A stretch of 64,000 nucleotides of DNA, taken from contig JAHHSI010000004.1 in assembly GCA_020025275.1 (NCBI GenBank), positions 1-64,000 on the forward strand, given 5' to 3'. Source of the stretch: Oscillospiraceae bacterium. GTDB lineage: Bacteria > Bacillota > Clostridia > Oscillospirales > Oscillospiraceae. The stretch's first letter is position 1, and every line of letters starts with the position of its first letter. Shown piece by piece: positions 42,964 through 52,426 of this stretch. The notes under the pieces are model-generated. The model searched no databases. It saw only the letters and a list, made by a program, of their open reading frames with translations, and had not been told where the DNA came from. Made by a program: the position numbers and the translations under genes.

Positions 42964-44079
42964 ATGACCCAGCGTGAACGACAGATCCTTCGATGGATCG
43001 AAGAGAACCCACTGATCTCGCAGCAGGAGCTGGCAGAGCGGGCGGGGATCAGCCGGTCCGGTGTGGCGGTGCATATCTCCAATCTGATGAAAAAAGGCTA
43101 CATCACCGGTAAGGGCTACATTGTCCACACCGCGCCCTATGTGACCGTGGTGGGCGGAGCCAACATGGACATCGGCGGCCGCCCGGTAGGGGCGCTGATC
43201 GACCGGGACTCCAACCCCGGCCATGTGCGCATGAGTCTGGGCGGCGTGGGGCGCAACATTGCCCACAATATGAGCCTGATGGGACTGGATGTGCGGCTGC
43301 TGACCGCCTTTGGCGACGATCTCTATGCCCGGAAGCTGACGGCCAGCTGCGGCGAACTGGGGATCGATATTTCCGCCTCTCCGGTGATCCCCGGCGGACA
43401 TACATCCACGTATCTTTTCATCAATGACGGACAGGGAGACATGGCCTTGGCCGTGTCGGACATGGAGATCTGTCAGGAAATCTCACCGGCGCTGCTGGCC
43501 AGCCGGCAGGCGCTGCTGGACGGCAGCCAGGTGGTGGTGGTGGATACCAACATCCCGCAGGAGAGCATTGATTGGCTGGCAGAGCACTGCCGTGCACCGC
43601 TCTTTGTGGATCCGGTCTCGACCACCAAGGCGGAGAAATTGCGGGGGGTTCTGGGAAAACTCCACACGCTCAAGCCCAATCGCATCGAGGCCGAGCTGCT
43701 CTCCGGCGTCAGGATCACCGACGAGGAGAGCCTGCACCGTGCGGCGCAGACCCTGCTGGAGCGGGGCTTGCAGCGGGTGTTCATCTCACTGGGCGGGGAC
43801 GGCGTTTTTGCCGCCGACCGGGAGGGCCATACGGTTCATCTGCCGGTGCTGCCGGCGCAGATGCAGAATACCACCGGCTGCGGCGATGCCTTTATGAGTG
43901 CGCTGGTCTGGGCCTATCTGCGCGGCAGCGATCTGCGACAGAGCGCCATGGCCGGCCTTGCAGCCTCTGCCATCGCTATGGAGAGCGCAGAGACCATCAA
44001 CAGCGCCATGTGTGAAGAAACACTGGCGGCCCGGGCCGGGCTGACGGCCCAAAAGACGGTATCGGAAAACATCGAATGA
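42964..44079 (+). CDS. psuK: Pseudouridine kinase with N-terminal winged-helix domain
   Basis: A 371-residue PfkB-family kinase that phosphorylates pseudouridine for cleavage by the next gene product. Residues 1-52 are a helix-turn-helix ([40 protein letters not shown]) absent from the E. coli enzyme; the kinase part has [37 protein letters not shown] and the anion hole/catalytic [11 protein letters not shown] near 303-310. The fused HTH suggests autoregulation. An AGGTG lies before the ATG. Paired with psuG 18 bp later. Confidence 0.9.
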   Translation: MTQRERQILRWIEENPLISQQELAERAGISRSGVAVHISNLMKKGYITGKGYIVHTAPYVTVVGGANMDIGGRPVGALIDRDSNPGHVRMSLGGVGRNIAHNMSLMGLDVRLLTAFGDDLYARKLTASCGELGIDISASPVIPGGHTSTYLFINDGQGDMALAVSDMEICQEISPALLASRQALLDGSQVVVVDTNIPQESIDWLAEHCRAPLFVDPVSTTKAEKLRGVLGKLHTLKPNRIEAELLSGVRITDEESLHRAAQTLLERGLQRVFISLGGDGVFAADREGHTVHLPVLPAQMQNTTGCGDAFMSALVWAYLRGSDLRQSAMAGLAASAIAMESAETINSAMCEETLAARAGLTAQKTVSENIE

Positions 44080-44097
44080 CAATAGGAGGAACTGACT

Positions 44098-45021
44098 ATG
44101 CTGAACAAATACTTGGACATTGCACCGGAAGTGAAGAAGGCCCTGGACGAGGGGCGCCCCGTGGTGGCTCTGGAGTCCACCATCATCTCCCATGGTATGC
44201 CCTATCCCCAGAACGTGGAGACGGCCTTGCAGGTGGAGAAGATCATTCGTGAGTGCGGCGCCGTGCCGGCCACCATCGCCATCATCGGCGGCCGCCTGAA
44301 GGCTGGCCTCAGCGAGAGCGAGATCGACTATCTGGGCAAGACCGGCGCCGGCGTGACCAAAGCCAGCCGCCGCGACCTGCCCGTACTGGTGGCACGCAAG
44401 GCCGACGGTGCCACCACCGTGACCACCACCATGATGATCGCCGCCATGGCCGGGATCAAGATCTTTGCCACCGGCGGTATCGGCGGTGTCCATCGCGGCG
44501 CGGAGGTGACCATGGATATCTCTGCCGATCTGGAGGAGCTGGCACAGACGCCCGTGATGGTGGTCTGCGCCGGGGCCAAATCCATTCTGGACCTGGGGCT
44601 TACGCTGGAGTATCTGGAGACCAAGGGCGTGACGGTGCTGGGCTACGGCACCGAGGAGCTGCCCGCTTTCTATACCCGTAAGAGCGGCTTTGGCGTGGAC
44701 TATCGGATGGATACGCCGGAGCAGCTGGCCGAGGCTTTCCACGTCAAGCAGGAGCTGGGCCTCAAGGGCGGTATGCTGGTGACCAATCCCATTCCCGAGG
44801 AGTACTCCATGGATCACGAGGTCATCAACAAGGCCATCAACGATGCCGTCGCCGAGGCGGCCGAGAAGGGCATCCACGGCAAGGAGACCACCCCCTTCCT
44901 TCTGGCGAAGATCAAGGAGCTCACCGGCGGCAATTCGCTGGAGTCCAACATCCAGCTGGTGTACAACAACGCCCGTCTGGCAGCAGCCACGGCTTGTGAA
45001 CTGAGCCGTCTGGAGAAGTAA
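44098..45021 (+). CDS. psuG: Pseudouridine-5'-phosphate glycosidase
   Basis: A 307-residue enzyme that splits pseudouridine 5'-phosphate into uracil and ribose 5-phosphate. Family blocks: ALESTIISHGMPYPQNVETA near 24-43, ATIAIIGGRLKAGLSE, LGKTGAGVTKASRRDLPV, TTVTTTMMIAAMAGIKIFATGGIGGVHRGAE (read in two parts), and the C-terminal TPFLLAKIKELTGGNSLESNI. AGGAGG precedes the ATG. The psuK-psuG pair is the standard pseudouridine salvage operon. Confidence 0.96.
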   Translation: MLNKYLDIAPEVKKALDEGRPVVALESTIISHGMPYPQNVETALQVEKIIRECGAVPATIAIIGGRLKAGLSESEIDYLGKTGAGVTKASRRDLPVLVARKADGATTVTTTMMIAAMAGIKIFATGGIGGVHRGAEVTMDISADLEELAQTPVMVVCAGAKSILDLGLTLEYLETKGVTVLGYGTEELPAFYTRKSGFGVDYRMDTPEQLAEAFHVKQELGLKGGMLVTNPIPEEYSMDHEVINKAINDAVAEAAEKGIHGKETTPFLLAKIKELTGGNSLESNIQLVYNNARLAAATACELSRLEK

Positions 45022-45033
45022 GCAGAGTACGGC

Positions 45034-45067
45034 AGAACCCCCGTCCCACGGGACGGGGGTTCTTTTT
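45034..45067 (+). terminator. Terminator after psuG
   Basis: 13-14-bp GC stem (agaacccccgtcc / ggacgggggttct) with T5 tail. Confidence 0.9.
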
Positions 45068-45118
45068 GTGGAAAAATCGGAGTGGCTATGGTATGCTGAG
45101 GGGACAGGAGGTGGTTTC

Positions 45119-45424
45119 ATGGCGGATCGAATGGCGGCGTTTTTCCTTTCGCCCTCCGGCTGGCTGACCGGCTATCTGATCATTATCAATCTTGTGACGT
45201 TCGCTGTATACGGTGCGGATAAGTGGAAGGCAAAGCACCGGCGCTATCGCGTGCCGGAAAAGACCCTGTTCCTTCTGGCGATTTTTGGAGGAAGTCTGGG
45301 AGCGCTGGCCGGGATGCAGCTGTTCCGACATAAGACACGGCATTGGTATTTCCGTTACGGGATCCCACTGCTTCTGCTGCTCCAGATTGCCCTGATGATA
45401 GTGCTGATACAGGGAACTTTGTGA
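45119..45424 (+). CDS. DUF1294 membrane protein
   Basis: A 101-residue protein with three hydrophobic segments (about 13-32, 47-67 and 76-96). The family motif NLVTFAVYGADKWKAKHRRYRVPEKTLF, in which YGxDK and RVPE are conserved, and GGSLGALAGMQLFRHKTRH are present (each quoted in part). ATG 45119 follows AGGAGGTGG. Function unknown. Single gene closed by a bidirectional terminator. Confidence 0.85.
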   Translation: MADRMAAFFLSPSGWLTGYLIIINLVTFAVYGADKWKAKHRRYRVPEKTLFLLAIFGGSLGALAGMQLFRHKTRHWYFRYGIPLLLLLQIALMIVLIQGTL

Positions 45425-45470
45425 ATACAAATAGTTGTTCTTCGACAAGATACTACGATTCGTATATAAA

Positions 45471-45507
45471 AATGAGGCTTCTCACAGGGAGAAGCCTCAT
45501 TTTTTTC
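45471..45507. terminator. Bidirectional terminator (DUF1294 gene and ABC permease gene)
   Basis: 13-bp stem (aatgaggcttctc / gagaagcctcatt), 5-base loop, A-run left and T7 right. Confidence 0.9.
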
Positions 45508-45519
45508 AGCGGCAGTGTC

Positions 45520-48500
45520 TTAATCCACGGACTTCATAGACTCCACCATGTTGATTCGTTTGAGACGGAAGTGCATCACAAAGTTCACAAGGAACGAGAA
45601 TAGGAAGGTCAGAAGCGCCGAGAAGAGGAAACTGGTCAGCTCGATGTGGCGGGCAAACATCATGGTATCCGCCTCGGCGGTGGTCACCACCACACGCAGG
45701 AAAATGGCGCCCAGACAGAGACCGGCTGCTGTCCCCAACAGGGTCAGGATCACGCTCTCACGGTAGATATAGGCCGACACTTCGCCGTCGTAGAACCCCA
45801 GTACCTTCAGCGTGGCGATCTCCCGGGTGCGTTCGGTGATATTAACATTGGAGAGATTATAGAGTACCACGAAGGCCAGAAGTCCGGCAGAGACGATGAG
45901 CACGGCCACCACATAGCTGAGATTGTCCGTGAGATAGGTAGCCTGCGTCAGCATGTCGCTGCTGGAAGTGACCATCTGCACGGCGGTACTGGCCAGCAGG
46001 TCCTCTTGCAGCGGCTGGGTGTGGGCCGGGTCCGTGGTGTGCAGAATGACGGAATTGTACACAGGCGCTTTGCCGAACACCTGCTGATAGTAGCTCTCTG
46101 AGAGATAGAGGAAGTGCTGGGTGTAGTTCTCAGTGACGGCAGAGATGGTGACCTCGTAGACGTGCTGATCGCTGTCACGCAGGGAGAGGGTGCTGCCGGG
46201 GGACAGATGCAGCAGGGAGGCCAGCTTTTCGGTGACCACGGCCCCGTCGCTGCCGATCTCGATGGGCGCACCGGAGGTGCGGTTCTGGAGACAGATGTAC
46301 TCCTTGAGCTGCGCCGGATCCTGCGGGATCACCAGATTGACCTCGTGACTCTTGCCCTCGGCGGCCGTGTGGAAGATCTGCCGGCTCTGGGACTGCCAGT
46401 CCACCACCATCTGGTGCTCATTCAGAAAAGCGGCCAGAGCCTCCCGGTCAGAGGCCAGCTCGGAGGAGTAACCCGCCAGAAGATCATAGTGAAAGACATT
46501 CTGGAATTGGTTTTCCACCATTTTACTCAGGGCATCTTGCAGGCCGAACCCGGTAAGAACCAGTGCTGAAGAGCCGGCAATGCCGAAAATCGTCATGAGA
46601 ACGCGCTTTTTATAGCGGAAGATATTGCGGGCTGTGACCTTGTGGCTGAAGGACATGTGGCGCCACAGGGGGCGGATGTATTCCAGCGGGATACGCTTGC
46701 CGGCCGGAGGCGCTTTGGGTCGCATGATGGAGGCCGGCGTTTCCTTCAAAACACTGCGGCAGACGGCGTAGGTGACGGCGGCCACGCACAGAAGCGAAGC
46801 GGCCGTACATACGATGGCCATGGGCATATGGAACGGTGTCTGGGGGGCGGGCAGGTCGTACATCATGCCGTAGGCATTGATGATGACGCCGGGGAAGATC
46901 CGGAAGCCTGCCAGAAGCCCCACGATACAGCCAAGGCCCGTGGCGCTGAGCGAGTAGATCATATATTTGCGCCGAATGCCCCGGTTGCTGTAGCCCAGGG
47001 CCTTAAAGGTGCCGATCTCGGTACGGTGTTCCTCCACCATGCGGGCCAGCGTGGTGAGGCAGACCAGGGAGGCCACGGCCAAAAAGAACACGGGGAACAC
47101 GGTGGACAGGCTGTCCATACGGTCGGAGTCATTGGAGAAACCGGCAAAGCCCAGACAGCTCTCCGTGCGGTCACTGATGAACCACTCGGCGGGCTGCAAA
47201 TCGGCCAAGGTGCGCTGCGCCGCAGCGAGTTTCCGCTGGGCCTGTGACAGTTCTGCCTCGGCGTCAGCGATCTTCTGACGGGCGTCAGATTCCTGCCGGA
47301 GATATTCTGCTTCGCCCTCGCTGAGCTGCTGGGCACCGGTTTCCAATCGGTGCTGTGCGCTGTTAAGTTCTTGCTGTGCGGCGGTTTCGGACTGCGCCAG
47401 CTGTGCTTTGCCGCTGTCCAGTTTGGCCTGTGCGGCGTCCAGTTCCGACCGAAAGGCGTCCAGCTGTGCCTTGGTGGCGTCCAGCTGCGCTCGGGCGGAC
47501 TCCAGTTGGGCACGGCCGTCTGCCACTTGCGCCACGGCATCATTCCGATAGGCGGTCAAAGCGGCATGGGCAGCAGCCACCCGCTCCGGCGTGGCGGTGG
47601 AATAGGGGGCACCATCATACATCATATCGCCAAAGCCCAGAGAGTTGCCGCTGGCATCCGTGAACTGATTCATGGCCGGGGTGATGGAGGTGGCGGCGTA
47701 TTGGAGTGCGGCATGGCCGGCGGCGGTGGAGGTGTCCATCTGCTCCATGGCGGAGAGCTGGGGGTGGAGCAGAGCGTAGGAGGCATTCAGCAGGGAGACC
47801 TGTCGTTCCGCTTCTTCAACGGTTGCCTCGTTGGCGTCGAATTCCGCCTGTCCGATCTGGTACTGGGCAAGATAGGTCTCGTACTGCGCCCGGCCCTGAT
47901 CCAGTGCAGCCTGTCCGGAGGAGAGTTCATTGCGAGCCGAAGAAATCTCCTGTTGGAAACTGTTTTTCCCTTGTTCGTACTCCTTGCGGCCTGCGTCCAG
48001 CTGGCGGCGGGCCGCTTCCAGCTCTGCCTTGGCGGTCGCCAGACGGCCCTTGGCGTCCTCCAGCTGGGCCCGGCCCTCATCGATCCGGGCCTGTCCGTCG
48101 TTGATGGAATCGCTGAGGTAGGTGCGCATCTCCTCCATCCGGGGGACGGAGCGCTGCTGGGCCACCGCTTGTACTTCTTCCTTGAGCGGGTCCAGAGAGG
48201 GAAGATAGCCCTCGTCATAGCAGGCGTAGTCCCGGGCCGGAGCATAGGTGATGGCCAGACTTGTGTAAAAATCAGAGGTAAAATTTTCTGCGGGGACATA
48301 GATATAGGCGTCCAAAGAGCCGTCCCCCACTGTGGTGGTACCACGGCGGGACATATCCGTATAAAGAGGGGAGTTGACCACGCCCACAATGGTAAATTCG
48401 GTGTTGCGGAGGGCATCGGACAGATCCTCCTCCTTGGCAGCGGATCGGAGCGTGATGGTGGAGCCGACGGTAAAGCCGAACTTGGTCTGGATGTTTTCAT

Positions 48501-48918
48501 CGATCACGCACTCGTCCTCGTACCACGGCAGACGGCCTGTCAGCAGGCGCAGACGGTTAAGGTATGCGTCATTGTGCTCATCGGTGCTCTCCGGCAGGGA
48601 GAGGACACGGGTGAGGAAGTTGTCAGAGCTGACGGCCATGCAGTCTAAAAAATAGCTGCCTTGGGCCTGCTGCACACCGTCGATCCGGCGGACGGCATCT
48701 ACATCCTGCTGGGAAAAGCCCAGTGTGGAGAGGATCTGCAGATCCTGTGTATGGCTCTCACAGTAGTATGTGTCGGCGGTGAGGCGCATATCGCTTCCGG
48801 AGGCGGATAGCCCTGCGAAAAAAGCGACACCGATGGCAATAATGAGCAGGATGGAGCAGTAGCGGCTCAGGGAGCGGCGAATGGTGCGGAGTATATCTTT
48901 GGCAGTGGCGCGGTGCAT
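45520..48918 (-). CDS. FtsX-family ABC transporter permease with large extracellular coiled coil
   Basis: A 1132-residue permease. A first membrane helix (about 17-40, RYCSILLIIAIGVAFFAGL) precedes a MacB-type periplasmic-like domain, then a Gln/Ala/Arg-rich coiled coil at about 270-575 with many RAQLE and KAELE heptads interrupted near 405-465. FtsX domain 1 (about 610-760, FLAVASLVCLTTLARMVEEHRTEIGTFKALGYSNRG quoted in part) and FtsX domain 2 (about 1000-1130, with EIATLKVLGFYDGEVSAYIYRES) follow. Start at 48918 has GAGGTG upstream; a GTG at 48960 overlapping the ATPase stop is possible. Transports or mechanotransmits an unknown lipid or peptide. Confidence 0.87.
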   Translation of the reverse strand: MHRATAKDILRTIRRSLSRYCSILLIIAIGVAFFAGLSASGSDMRLTADTYYCESHTQDLQILSTLGFSQQDVDAVRRIDGVQQAQGSYFLDCMAVSSDNFLTRVLSLPESTDEHNDAYLNRLRLLTGRLPWYEDECVIDENIQTKFGFTVGSTITLRSAAKEEDLSDALRNTEFTIVGVVNSPLYTDMSRRGTTTVGDGSLDAYIYVPAENFTSDFYTSLAITYAPARDYACYDEGYLPSLDPLKEEVQAVAQQRSVPRMEEMRTYLSDSINDGQARIDEGRAQLEDAKGRLATAKAELEAARRQLDAGRKEYEQGKNSFQQEISSARNELSSGQAALDQGRAQYETYLAQYQIGQAEFDANEATVEEAERQVSLLNASYALLHPQLSAMEQMDTSTAAGHAALQYAATSITPAMNQFTDASGNSLGFGDMMYDGAPYSTATPERVAAAHAALTAYRNDAVAQVADGRAQLESARAQLDATKAQLDAFRSELDAAQAKLDSGKAQLAQSETAAQQELNSAQHRLETGAQQLSEGEAEYLRQESDARQKIADAEAELSQAQRKLAAAQRTLADLQPAEWFISDRTESCLGFAGFSNDSDRMDSLSTVFPVFFLAVASLVCLTTLARMVEEHRTEIGTFKALGYSNRGIRRKYMIYSLSATGLGCIVGLLAGFRIFPGVIINAYGMMYDLPAPQTPFHMPMAIVCTAASLLCVAAVTYAVCRSVLKETPASIMRPKAPPAGKRIPLEYIRPLWRHMSFSHKVTARNIFRYKKRVLMTIFGIAGSSALVLTGFGLQDALSKMVENQFQNVFHYDLLAGYSSELASDREALAAFLNEHQMVVDWQSQSRQIFHTAAEGKSHEVNLVIPQDPAQLKEYICLQNRTSGAPIEIGSDGAVVTEKLASLLHLSPGSTLSLRDSDQHVYEVTISAVTENYTQHFLYLSESYYQQVFGKAPVYNSVILHTTDPAHTQPLQEDLLASTAVQMVTSSSDMLTQATYLTDNLSYVVAVLIVSAGLLAFVVLYNLSNVNITERTREIATLKVLGFYDGEVSAYIYRESVILTLLGTAAGLCLGAIFLRVVVTTAEADTMMFARHIELTSFLFSALLTFLFSFLVNFVMHFRLKRINMVESMKSVD

Positions 48919-48953
48919 GCCGGGACACCTCTTTTCAAACAAAGTAGAGTGGT

Positions 48954-49655
48954 TCACCACTCGATGGAGTTCACATCGGCGGGCGAAGGGTTAAAGACAT
49001 TGGAGACGGCCTGACTGTTGCGGATCGTAATGACACGGTCGGCCATGGGGGTGATGGCGGTGTTGTGGGTCACCACAATCACGGTGACGCCTCCTTGACG
49101 GCACGCATTTTGCAGCAGGGCAAGGATCTGCTTGCCGGTCTGGTAGTCCAGTGCGCCGGTGGGCTCATCGCATAAAAGGAGCTTGGGACGCTTGGCCAGG
49201 GCACGGGCGATGGACACACGCTGCTGTTCGCCGCCGGAGAGCTGTGCCGGGAAGTTGTTGAGCCGATGGCCAAGGCCCACGGCCTCCAACGCCTCGTCTG
49301 CGGGCATGGGATCACGGCAGATCTGGGCGGCCAGCTCCACGTTTTCCAGAGCAGTCAGATTTTGCACCAGATTATAAAACTGAAAAACGAAGCCGATGTC
49401 GTGGCGGCGGTAGGCGATGAGATCTTTTCCACGGCATTGGGCGATGTCGCGCCCGTCCACCAGGATCTGCCCCTCGTCACAGGTGTCCATGCCGCCCAGC
49501 ATATTCAAAACGGTGGTTTTTCCGGCGCCGGAAGGCCCCACGATAATGGCGAATTCGCCTTTTTCGATATGAAAGTTGACGCCGTTGGCCGCCGCAGTCA
49601 CAATGTCGCCGGTGCGGTAACGCTTATAGACGTTTTTTAACTCCACAAATGCCAT
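48954..49655 (-). CDS. ABC transporter ATP-binding protein (MacB/LolD type)
   Basis: A 233-residue ATPase that powers the FtsX-type permease encoded next. Walker [10 protein letters not shown] (about 39-47), Q-loop FVFQFYNL, signature [16 protein letters not shown], Walker [13 protein letters not shown] and switch [19 protein letters not shown] at the start is typical for the MacB group. Start 49655 ([13 protein letters not shown]) chosen over an ATG at 49667, which would sit directly on the AAAGG ribosome site. Promoter and palindrome lie upstream. Confidence 0.93.
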   Translation of the reverse strand: MAFVELKNVYKRYRTGDIVTAAANGVNFHIEKGEFAIIVGPSGAGKTTVLNMLGGMDTCDEGQILVDGRDIAQCRGKDLIAYRRHDIGFVFQFYNLVQNLTALENVELAAQICRDPMPADEALEAVGLGHRLNNFPAQLSGGEQQRVSIARALAKRPKLLLCDEPTGALDYQTGKQILALLQNACRQGGVTVIVVTHNTAITPMADRVITIRNSQAVSNVFNPSPADVNSIEW

Positions 49656-49689
49656 GATTGTGATCATCCTTTCGGAGAATATAATAAAA

Positions 49690-49712
49690 GCACCATATGG
49701 CATCTATGGTGC
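49690..49712 (-). promoter_or_regulatory. Palindrome in the 5' leader of the ABC operon, possible operator
   Basis: Perfect 8-bp inverted repeat GCACCATA-N7-TATGGTGC between the promoter and the ATPase start. No T-run follows, so an operator or mRNA stem is more likely than a terminator. Confidence 0.5.
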
Positions 49713-49727
49713 GGGATATTAGTATAA

Positions 49728-49756
49728 AGTATACGCACAATCAGCCGCTAACGCAA
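49728..49756 (-). promoter_or_regulatory. Promoter of the ABC exporter operon
   Basis: Minus-strand TTGCGT (49756-49751), 17-bp spacer, TATACT (49733-49728). Confidence 0.65.
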
Positions 49757-49858
49757 GAGCAGAGCAGGGAGGAAACTGGTTTATTTGCGAAAAATTTACA
49801 ACTGAACGGACACCGCTTTCCCCGTTTTCCGTGGCTGCAGCCGTGGCGGAACAGGCGG

Positions 49859-49900
49859 AAAAAGCCCCTCGGAGCGGACGAAATGTCCGCCCTGAGGGGC
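49859..49900 (-). terminator. Terminator of the polysaccharide deacetylase gene
   Basis: Composite stem (gcccctc with gaggggc, then gcggac with gtccgc) and T5 on the minus strand, 17 bases after the stop. Confidence 0.85.
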
Positions 49901-49917
49901 GAGAGGCAGTGAGAGGG

Positions 49918-50730
49918 TCACTCCTGCGCCGGAGCCGGCGCTTCTTCTGCCGGCGGCTCTTTTTGCGGGAACTGGCGGCCGGTGTGATCGATGGTATAGT
50001 TTTCCGTGTAGATGAGTTGGGAGATAGGGACGACGGTATAGCCCTCGTGGATCATATACTCCAGCACATCCGGCAGCGCCTCCGGCGTATGAATGGCGGC
50101 ATTGTGGAAGAGGACGATACTGCCGGGGCGGAGCTTTTCCGTGACACGTTTGTAGATGGTGGGGGCGTCGTAATCCTTCCAGTCCAGACTGTCCACATCC
50201 CACTGGATCGGCTCCATATCCAGTGAGCGGATGGCGGCGATCACATGGTCATCGTACTCGCCGTAGGGGCAGCGCAGCAGCGTGGGCGTTTTGCCGGTGA
50301 TGGCGGCCACTTTTTCATTGCAGGTCTTGATGTCGGTGACGATCTCACCGGCACTCATGGAGTTGTAGTGATCGTGATGGTAGGAGTGGTTCATCACTTC
50401 ATGGCCCGCCTCTGAGAGTGCCTTGACGGACTCGGGATAGGCCTCGGCCCACTCACCTACCACGAAAAAGGTGGCTTTGATATTATAGCGGCCCAGAATA
50501 TCAATCAGGGTCTGGGTGTCCTCGTTGCCCCATGCGGCATCAAACGAGATGGCGCACATTTTTTCTGGACGTTCCACGGAGTAGATGGGCAGCTGGCGGC
50601 TGGAGGAAGAGGCCGTGACGGCGCTGGGAAGCCAGAGCGCACAGAAGATCCCGGCACACACGACGAGCAGTGCCAGCAGCACTACGCCGCGGCGGCGCAG
50701 CAGAAATACTTTTACCGGAGGTTTTCCCAT
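49918..50730 (-). CDS. Polysaccharide deacetylase (PdaB-like), membrane-anchored
   Basis: A 270-residue NodB-fold deacetylase. A helix at about 13-33 anchors or exports it. The domain shows CAISFDAAWGNEDTQTLIDIL (motif 1, with the PdaB-like DAAWG in place of DDG), KATFFVVGEWAE, NHSYHHDHYNSM (motif 2, metal His residues), LRCPYGEYDDHV (motif 3), DVDSLDWKD and IVLFHNA (motif 5). Homologues remove acetyl groups from peptidoglycan during sporulation. Start 50730 follows AAAGGA. A Pro/Glu/Ala-rich tail closes it. Confidence 0.87.
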   Translation of the reverse strand: MGKPPVKVFLLRRRGVVLLALLVVCAGIFCALWLPSAVTASSSSRQLPIYSVERPEKMCAISFDAAWGNEDTQTLIDILGRYNIKATFFVVGEWAEAYPESVKALSEAGHEVMNHSYHHDHYNSMSAGEIVTDIKTCNEKVAAITGKTPTLLRCPYGEYDDHVIAAIRSLDMEPIQWDVDSLDWKDYDAPTIYKRVTEKLRPGSIVLFHNAAIHTPEALPDVLEYMIHEGYTVVPISQLIYTENYTIDHTGRQFPQKEPPAEEAPAPAQE

Positions 50731-50786
50731 GATCACATCGTCCTTTCTTGTTTGGTACAGCGTATGCGACACGGGGGCGGAATATG

Positions 50787-50819
50787 AAAAAAGGTCTCCG
50801 TACAGAGACGGAGACCTTT
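50787..50819 (-). terminator. Terminator of the small regulator gene
   Basis: 12-bp stem (aaaggtctccgt / acggagaccttt), 6-base loop, T6 on the minus strand. Confidence 0.88.
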
Positions 50820-50837
50820 CAGAAGGCGCGGGAAAAA

Positions 50838-51251
50838 TTACTTTTTCTGACCGTTGAGCACTTCGCGCGTTTCGACAGGGGCAGAGATATTCACACTGCT
50901 GACACCCTTATAGGTGGAGCCCTTCTTGGGGGCAGACAGCTCCGTACAGCGGTCGTATTCCACCTGCATCACGGAAGAGATGGTGTGGCGGCCGTAGTCA
51001 TCCAGATGGGAATACTGCTCCACCAGCTTTTGCGTATCTTCCGTAAGATAGGAAGAGGCGTCTTCGCTGAGTGCTTTGATCCCCAATGCACGGCAGATCT
51101 GCACGACCGTGTCGAAGGAAGAACCGCCGATGCCGTTGTGTAGGGCACTATTGATCGTGGACAGGGGGATGTTGACAACAAATGCGAACTGACGAACACT
51201 CTTATACTGTCGAGAAATTTCGGTACGGACAATTTTTGTTAAGTTATCCAT
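50838..51251 (-). CDS. Small helix-turn-helix (XRE-like) transcriptional regulator
   Basis: A 137-residue protein with an HTH at about 8-65: EISRQYKSVRQFAFVVNIPLSTINSALHNGIGGSSFDTVVQICRALGI (quoted in parts here: SVRQFAFVVNIP and STINSALHNG are the two helices). The rest (SHLDDYGRHTISSVMQVEYDRC) is a short dimerisation or sensor tail. Start 51251 follows GAGGTG. Own promoter (TTGGCG, 17 bp, TATAAT) and terminator. Target unknown; it may control itself or the deacetylase beyond it. Confidence 0.8.
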   Translation of the reverse strand: MDNLTKIVRTEISRQYKSVRQFAFVVNIPLSTINSALHNGIGGSSFDTVVQICRALGIKALSEDASSYLTEDTQKLVEQYSHLDDYGRHTISSVMQVEYDRCTELSAPKKGSTYKGVSSVNISAPVETREVLNGQKK

Positions 51252-51305
51252 AAAAGGCACCTCATAATCGTAAATCATAAAATATAATTATCTTTTTGCG
51301 AAATA

Positions 51306-51334
51306 ATTATAACACGTACTTTTCCAATCGCCAA
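51306..51334 (-). promoter_or_regulatory. Promoter of the small XRE-like regulator
   Basis: Minus-strand TTGGCG (51334-51329), 17-bp spacer, perfect TATAAT (51311-51306). Confidence 0.75.
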
Positions 51335-51566
51335 GCAAAATGAAAAGATTTAAAAGAAAGTTAAAAAATATAAAGGATCCGAACAAAACGTGCGAAAAAG
51401 CCCATCCAGTTTTTGTATGATATTGACAATAAATGGAGAAAAAAGAGGGGGGAAGTGTTGGAATAAAAAGGTAAAAGCACAGCCGAGGATTTTTGGCTTT
51501 CCATTTAGGGGTGTCTGTGATAAAATAAAAAAATACAACTTGTGGAAAGAAGTGTGAGGAACGGCA
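51335..51566. other. AT-rich intergenic region
   Basis: A markedly A-rich stretch between two divergent genes. I see no ORF with a ribosome site and no convincing hairpin. A possible plus-strand promoter for the YihY-like gene (TTGGCT at 51493, TGTGAT at 51516) is weak. Confidence 0.4.
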
Positions 51567-52409
51567 ATGATCAGAGAACTGGTGCAGCGGTATTACCGGC
51601 ATGATGTGGGGCGCAGCAGTGCTGCGCTGACGTACTACCTCATCTTTGCTGCACTGCCGTTGTTGGTTTTTTTCAGTACGCTGCTGGGCGCCATGGAACT
51701 GGACCCGGAGAGCGTACTGCATCTTTTGGATCAGGTGCTGCCGACAGAGGTGGAGGAGATCGTCCGGGGCTATCTCATCTATGTGCGGGAGAACCAGAGC
51801 ACAAGACTCTTGTGGTTCAGCCTGGTTTTCTCCATCTGGTTTCCCCGCCGGGCCACCAGCTGCCTGCTGCGTTCGCTGCAGCGGGCTTTTGGGTCGGGAC
51901 AGGGGACGAAAAATATCTTGCTGGAACAGCTGCGGATCCTGCTCTTTACAGTGTGGATGCTGGCGACTGTGGCCGCATCCACAGTACTTGTGACCGTGGG
52001 ACGGCGGGCCTTGGTGTGGCTGGCGAAATTTGTGGAACTGCCTCTGTGGCTGGCAGACGTGTGGAACGGACTGCGCTTTATCCTGCTGGGGCTGGTGCTG
52101 CTGGCGTCTTTGGCGATTCTCTATATGCTGGCTCAGGGGCGGCGCCGTCCGCTGCGGGAGGTGATCCCTGGTGTGGTCTCCTCCTTGGTATCGTGGCTGG
52201 TGTTGTCCGTAGCGTTCTCTTACTATGTGGAAAACTTTGCCACATACAGCCAGCTGTATGGCTCCATTGCCACGGCGGTGGTTACCTTGTTGTGGCTCTA
52301 CATGAGTGCGGTGGTGGTCATTATGGGCGCAGAATTGAACGCCGTCATTCTGGAGCGGCGGAATCATAAGGAGAGGAAAGGGGCGGACGATGTCCAGCCC
52401 CTTGAATAG
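51567..52409 (+). CDS. YihY/BrkB-family inner-membrane protein
   Basis: A 280-residue integral membrane protein. Family landmarks: SSAALTYYLIFAALPLLVFFSTLLG at the start (the AAxxYYxxFSxxPL pattern), WSLVFSIWFPRRATSCLLRSLQRAF-like SxxxxxxLxxAFN region, a series of helices through residue 200, and LYGSIATAVVTLLWLYMSAVVVIMGAELNAV (read in parts). Although once called ribonuclease BN, the family has no proven enzyme activity and is thought to act in transport. Stops 17 bp before trkA, so probably co-transcribed. Confidence 0.87.
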   Translation: MIRELVQRYYRHDVGRSSAALTYYLIFAALPLLVFFSTLLGAMELDPESVLHLLDQVLPTEVEEIVRGYLIYVRENQSTRLLWFSLVFSIWFPRRATSCLLRSLQRAFGSGQGTKNILLEQLRILLFTVWMLATVAASTVLVTVGRRALVWLAKFVELPLWLADVWNGLRFILLGLVLLASLAILYMLAQGRRRPLREVIPGVVSSLVSWLVLSVAFSYYVENFATYSQLYGSIATAVVTLLWLYMSAVVVIMGAELNAVILERRNHKERKGADDVQPLE

Positions 52410-52426
52410 AGGAAGGAAACAGAGAA

